A stretch of DNA of 10,587 bases from an uncultured Mycoplasma sp. (GTDB lineage Bacteria; Bacillota_I; Bacilli_A; Mycoplasmatales; Metamycoplasmataceae): assembly GCA_946998935.1 (NCBI GenBank), contig CAMQBE010000011.1, positions 1-10,587 on the forward strand, in the 5' to 3' direction. Every line of letters starts with the position of its first letter. Position 1 is the first letter of the stretch. This document shows, piece by piece, positions 7,536 through 10,587 of the stretch. The notes under the pieces were generated by a model that saw only the letters and a list, made by a program, of their open reading frames with translations, did no database searches and had not been told where the DNA came from. Both the position numbers and the translations under genes were made by a program.

Positions 7536-7816
7536 TTTGTCTCCTCTAATTCTTGTGCAATTTGGTTATATGTTTCTCTTGAAACTTGTGTTCTAAAAAC
7601 ACGATTTAAGCCTTTTGTTTTAACAATTTGTTCCCAGTTTTTAATTGTGGGAACAAAGTAAGCTCCTCTACCTTTTTTGATATTTTTAATATCAAGTGAT
7701 ATTATATTGTTTTTTTTATCAAAATCAAACCTTAGCAATTCATCGACTGATTTAATTTCTCCAGTGATAAAACATTTTCTTTGTGTTTTAGTTTTATTTA
7801 TCTTCTCAGTCTTCAT
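7517..7816 (-). CDS. ylxR: YlxR family (DUF448) RNA-binding protein
   Basis: A 99-residue small basic protein of the YlxR family, normally found between nusA and infB in Gram-positive bacteria and Mollicutes. The family is proposed to bind RNA, and some members have been linked to RNase P or to transcription control; its role here is unknown. Family features: RKCFITGEIKSVDELLRF near the N-terminus (13-30), with the conserved Arg-x-Cys-x-x-Thr-Gly-like turn, and GRGAYF (49-54). Its ATG at 7816 lies inside the nusA 3' end (23-bp overlap) and its stop inside infB. Only a weak GAAG precedes the ATG, so translation probably depends on ribosomes finishing nusA. Confidence 0.92.
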   Translation of the reverse strand: MKTEKINKTKTQRKCFITGEIKSVDELLRFDFDKKNNIISLDIKNIKKGRGAYFVPTIKNWEQIVKTKGLNRVFRTQVSRETYNQIAQELEETKCLKKE

Positions 7817-9440
7817 CTTCTAATGAACTTAAATCGAAGTCTGAATCAAGTCCAAAGTTTGATAAATCTTCATCAATTTTGAAATCTTTTGAAAGGTCTT
7901 TAGCTTTTTTGTAATCTTCTTTAGATAATTCTTCAGCAGATTTTTTCTTTTCAACTACTTTTGGTTTTTCTTGGACTTTGTCAATTAAAGCATCAATATC
8001 ATCTTCATGCTCTTCAGCAGCATTTTCTCTTTGAGCTTTAGCAATTAAATCACTGTAATTGAAATCATCATCAGCATTGAACATATTGCTGTCCATTTGA
8101 GATTGTTCAATTTTTTCAAAGTTGGCAACGTCGCTTTCAAAATCATTCATTGAAAAGATAGGAGTTTGGCTAGATTTTATATTTCTACGATTATTATTGT
8201 TATTTCTATTATTTCTAGGTCTATTGAATTTAATACCTTTTTGGACTTTAGATTCTAATTCAGCTGCCTTAGCTTCATCAAAACTTAAATTGTTTTTCTT
8301 AGCGTCCGCAATAGAGAGAACATCTAATTTAGTACCAGTTAAATTTGAAGCTAAAAGTGCGTTAACACCTTTTTTACCAATAGCTGGTGTTAAAGAATAT
8401 TGAGGAACAATAACTCAGTAATTATTAGCTATAGCTTCATTTGTATTTTTATTTACTTTTTGAACTACATCAGCTACGGCTGCTGGTGACATAGCATTGG
8501 CTATATATTCTTTGATGTCATCACTATATAAAATAACATCGATTTTTTCACCGCCAATTGATGAAGAAATAGCTTCAATTCTTTGGCCGTTTTTACCTAT
8601 GATTGCGCCTTGCACGTCAAAATCAGCTGTTGCGTTTTCTGACTTTTTAAATGAAACTTTAGTTCTTTCACCTGGTTGACGTTGAATATTAACTATTTCA
8701 ATTAAACCTTCGGCTATTTCGGGAATATTATTTCTTAAAGATTTTTCAACAACTTTAGGTGAGTCTAATGAAACTTCAATTTGAGATAGTTTAGTATCTT
8801 CATAAACTTTTTCAATAGTTACATCCATGTACATACCTGGATTGATTGCTCTTTTAGTACTAATCATATTAGCAGGCAAATAACCTGTTACTGGCTCACC
8901 TTCGTCAATAATTTGTACGTTTCAAGAACCACCTTGATTTTTAGAATTAAATAAAGCTTTAACAACTTCTCCAATTTTAGAATTGAATTTAGTATAGATG
9001 AATTGTTTTTCAGCAAGTTTAATAGCTTGTTTAATAGCTTGGCTAATTGAATTTAAAGTTGATTTTCCTAAATCTGTTGAAGCTAATTTATGTAAATCAA
9101 TTTTGCTTTCCATTACGTCATTTTCAGCTACTTTTTTATTAATTTTTTTAGCTTCACTTAATGTGATATTAATAGCTTGCATAGTTAATTCTTCTTCATC
9201 TGAGCAAACTAAAGCATTAGTATTATAAATATTAATTTCTTGTTTTTCATCATCTGCGACAAATTTAATTTCTGCTTCAGGGTCAATGTTTTTATTAATA
9301 ATTCTAGTTGTTTCTTCAGAAAAGATTTTTACTAATAAATCTTTAGGCAGTTTAAAGTTTTCATGAAACCCTTCAAGAATTTGATATCATTTCTTTTCTT
9401 CTGAAATAGTGTTTACATTTGCATTCTTTTTACTTGGCAT
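7794..9440 (-). CDS. nusA: Transcription termination/antitermination factor NusA with an acidic C-terminal extension
   Basis: A 548-residue protein that binds RNA polymerase and nascent RNA and modulates pausing, termination and transcription-translation coupling. Domains in order: N-terminal RNAP-binding region (about 1-125), S1 domain (about 125-195), KH1 with GKNG at 282-285 followed by GGEKIDVILYSDD and AMSPAAV, and KH2 with AIGKKG (353-358) and SNLTGTKLDV. Beyond about residue 400 an Arg/Asn-rich linker (NRPRNNRNNNNNRR) leads to a roughly 120-residue acidic, low-complexity tail, longer than in B. subtilis. The frame needs UGA-Trp at residue 18, at the junctions near 8412 and 8922, and at 7806-7808, four codons before TAA. 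ATG 9440 has AAGGAG 5 nt upstream, overlapping the rimP stop. The 3' end overlaps ylxR. Confidence 0.96.
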
Positions 9441-9449
9441 TTTAACTCC

Positions 9450-9881
9450 TTAAAATTTAATGTATTTTTCAATTTTTTTAATGTTATTTTTATCTAATCA
9501 AGTTTTTCTAAATTGGCCTTTGTTGTTTCATTTTATTAAGATTTGATCTTGATTTACTTCTAATAATTCACCGGTATATTTTTCTTTTTTATCAACTGCT
9601 TTGATTAAATTAATAGTGAATTTTTCATTTATATAATTTTCTAGTTCATCTGCTGTATAGTCATATTTGGCACCTGGAGAGTGAATTAGTAAGCTATCAA
9701 AATCGTATTCAACTTTCAATGAATCTAAATATTCATTGATTTCTTTAGATATTTTTTCAACGTCATCCATATTGGTATATTTAACAGTTATATCCAGTAA
9801 ATCTAAGCCATCTTCTTTAAGATTTTCAACTTTAAGAATTTGGTCTTTAAATTTTTCTTCTAAAGTTGTTTTTCAGTTCAT
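9450..9881 (-). CDS. rimP: Ribosome maturation factor RimP
   Basis: A 143-residue cytoplasmic factor needed for 30S subunit maturation. The order rimP-nusA-ylxR-infB is the classic conserved cluster. The sequence is a diverged family member: the DLLDITVKYTNMDDVEKISKE region (about 28-50) corresponds to the usual 'l.v.ID..g.v.lddc..vsr.i' strand-helix, and LLIHSPG is the family's 'LEVSSPG' motif, followed by a C-terminal Sm-like barrel (YTGELLEVNQDQILIKW). UGA-Trp occurs at residue 3 and twice near the end. The C-terminus is basic (KKIEKYIKF). The ATG at 9881 has AAGGAG 4 nt upstream. The stop (9450-9452) runs into the nusA ribosome-binding site. Confidence 0.92.
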
Positions 9882-9905
9882 GTTTCTCCTTAATAAAATG
9901 TTAAA

Positions 9906-9925
9906 GGTTGCAAGAGCTTGCAACC
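9906..9925 (-). promoter_or_regulatory. Perfect 9-bp hairpin in the rimP leader
   Basis: GGTTGCAAG and CTTGCAACC are exact reverse complements with only AG between them. On the minus strand it lies downstream of a TATAAT (9951-9956) and 15 nt before the rimP Shine-Dalgarno, so it would be in the 5' leader of the nusA operon. The run after it is only moderately U-rich (TTTAACATTTTATT), so it could be a leader/attenuator structure or a weak terminator for the upstream gene. Confidence 0.6.
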
Positions 9926-9950
9926 AGTAATATTTAAACCTGATGTAGAT

Positions 9951-9956
9951 ATTATA
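9951..9956 (-). promoter_or_regulatory. Putative -10 box of the rimP-nusA-ylxR-infB-apt operon
   Basis: A perfect TATAAT on the minus strand, 18 nt beyond the stop of the upstream gene and 69 nt before the rimP ATG. Transcription would start near 9944. I see no convincing -35 at 16-18 nt spacing, so the upstream gene could also read through into the operon. Confidence 0.4.
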
Positions 9957-9974
9957 TACGTAATTAACAAAAAC

Positions 9975-10559
9975 TTATTTATTTAATTCTGTTTTTGAAT
10001 CAATTTCAACTAATAAGTATTTTATAGCATCATCTACATTTGAAAAATAATGGTCTTTAATATTTTTTACTTTATAAAGATTATGCAAATTAAAGTCCAT
10101 AATTTTTTCAATTTTACCTTTTTTATATTTAACCCTTTGTTTATCAGCCAAACATAATTTAGATAAAATCAATGGTAAATTATATTTTGTAACGTGTGGA
10201 TCATTGTTAACTAAAATTGATGTGGTATTGTTTATATTAAATTTTTTGATTAAGAAATCAGGATTATCAAACACATATTCTTGATCAACAAGCTTTTTGG
10301 TTATGCTTTCTATGTAATTTTGGGCCTCTGCATAATTATTGAATGTGGGACAATGCGTTGACTTATCATTAATATTTTCGCCTTCATTTAAAAACATATT
10401 AACTGCAACTTTTGTTTGCAAATTTGAAATTATTAAATCTTGAAAATTAATTGATGTTATTTGGTTAGATTTTGTTATTTCATTTATTTTTATTTGTTTT
10501 TTAATAACTTTAAGTAATTCAACAAAATTATGGTAGGCTGCTCTAATTTTTGGAAGCAA
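9975..10559 (-). CDS. Hypothetical protein upstream of rimP, uncertain 5' end
   Basis: A 194-residue reading frame I cannot assign to a family. It is soluble-looking, with no membrane span or signal peptide, rich in Lys, Asn, Ile and Asp, and has no Trp codon. The N-terminal 40 residues look helical and basic; the rest alternates charged helices with short strands. The frame is closed upstream by TAA at 10569-10571, leaving only ATT, AAG, AAA and then TTG (10559) as possible starts, with no good Shine-Dalgarno. The first internal Met is at about residue 55. It may start at TTG, translationally coupled to a gene ending near 10564-10571, or be a 5'-truncated remnant. It ends 93 nt before rimP, on the same strand. 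Confidence 0.55.
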   Translation of the reverse strand: MLPKIRAAYHNFVELLKVIKKQIKINEITKSNQITSINFQDLIISNLQTKVAVNMFLNEGENINDKSTHCPTFNNYAEAQNYIESITKKLVDQEYVFDNPDFLIKKFNINNTTSILVNNDPHVTKYNLPLILSKLCLADKQRVKYKKGKIEKIMDFNLHNLYKVKNIKDHYFSNVDDAIKYLLVEIDSKTELNK

Positions 10560-10587
10560 TTTCTTAATTTAATGATAAATGAATTGC

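Noticed and set aside
7806-9182. nusA appearing fragmented
   Set aside because: Same cause: UGA read as Trp restores one frame from 9440 to 7794, with S1 and KH motifs running across the joins.
9906-9925. The palindrome as a clear intrinsic terminator of the upstream gene
   Set aside because: The following sequence has only three T residues before an interruption, and a TATAAT lies upstream of it. A leader role is at least as likely, so it was not labelled a terminator.
1-10587. tRNA or rRNA genes, CRISPR arrays, insertion sequences
   Set aside because: Scanned by eye on both strands: no cloverleaf-like or rRNA segments, no spaced direct repeats, no transposase frames or flanking terminal repeats. 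Almost all sequence is accounted for by genes.

Overview
This window is Mollicute (Mycoplasma sensu lato) DNA. It is very AT-rich, and UGA must be read as tryptophan (genetic code 4). Under the standard code nusA, rimP, cdsA, a C39 ABC exporter and an ECF-type membrane protein all break into fragments. With UGA as Trp each becomes one intact reading frame with family motifs continuing across the former breaks. I cannot name the species from sequence alone.

Layout, right to left, because nearly everything is on the minus strand. At the right edge is an unrecognised 194-residue protein with a poor start. It is followed by the core translation/transcription operon rimP-nusA-ylxR-infB and then apt. 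The genes are packed tightly: the rimP stop runs into the nusA Shine-Dalgarno, nusA/ylxR overlap by 23 bp, ylxR/infB by 19 bp, and apt starts 29 nt after infB. The operon ends at a clean hairpin plus U-tract terminator after apt. A TATAAT box and a perfect 9-bp hairpin lie in the rimP leader.

Next, on the minus strand, comes a polytopic membrane protein resembling an ECF-transporter S component, then cdsA (CDP-diacylglycerol synthase). Each has its own promoter-like TATAAT placed so that transcription would start at, or within 3 nt of, the ATG, with no Shine-Dalgarno. cdsA converges on plus-strand rpiB across a perfect 12-bp AT-only inverted repeat that holds both stop codons.

Left of rpiB, divergently transcribed on the minus strand, is a complete C39 peptidase/ABC exporter of the double-glycine leader-peptide type. 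It overlaps a small single-span membrane protein that starts at TTG behind a near-perfect Shine-Dalgarno. ybeY, cut by the window edge, follows and again looks leaderless.

Most of the window is housekeeping. The accessory and least expected part is the exporter plus its small partner (237-2658), for which no substrate peptide is visible here. The other points of interest are the contrast between strong-SD and SD-less, apparently leaderless genes, the rimP leader hairpin, and the long acidic tail of NusA.
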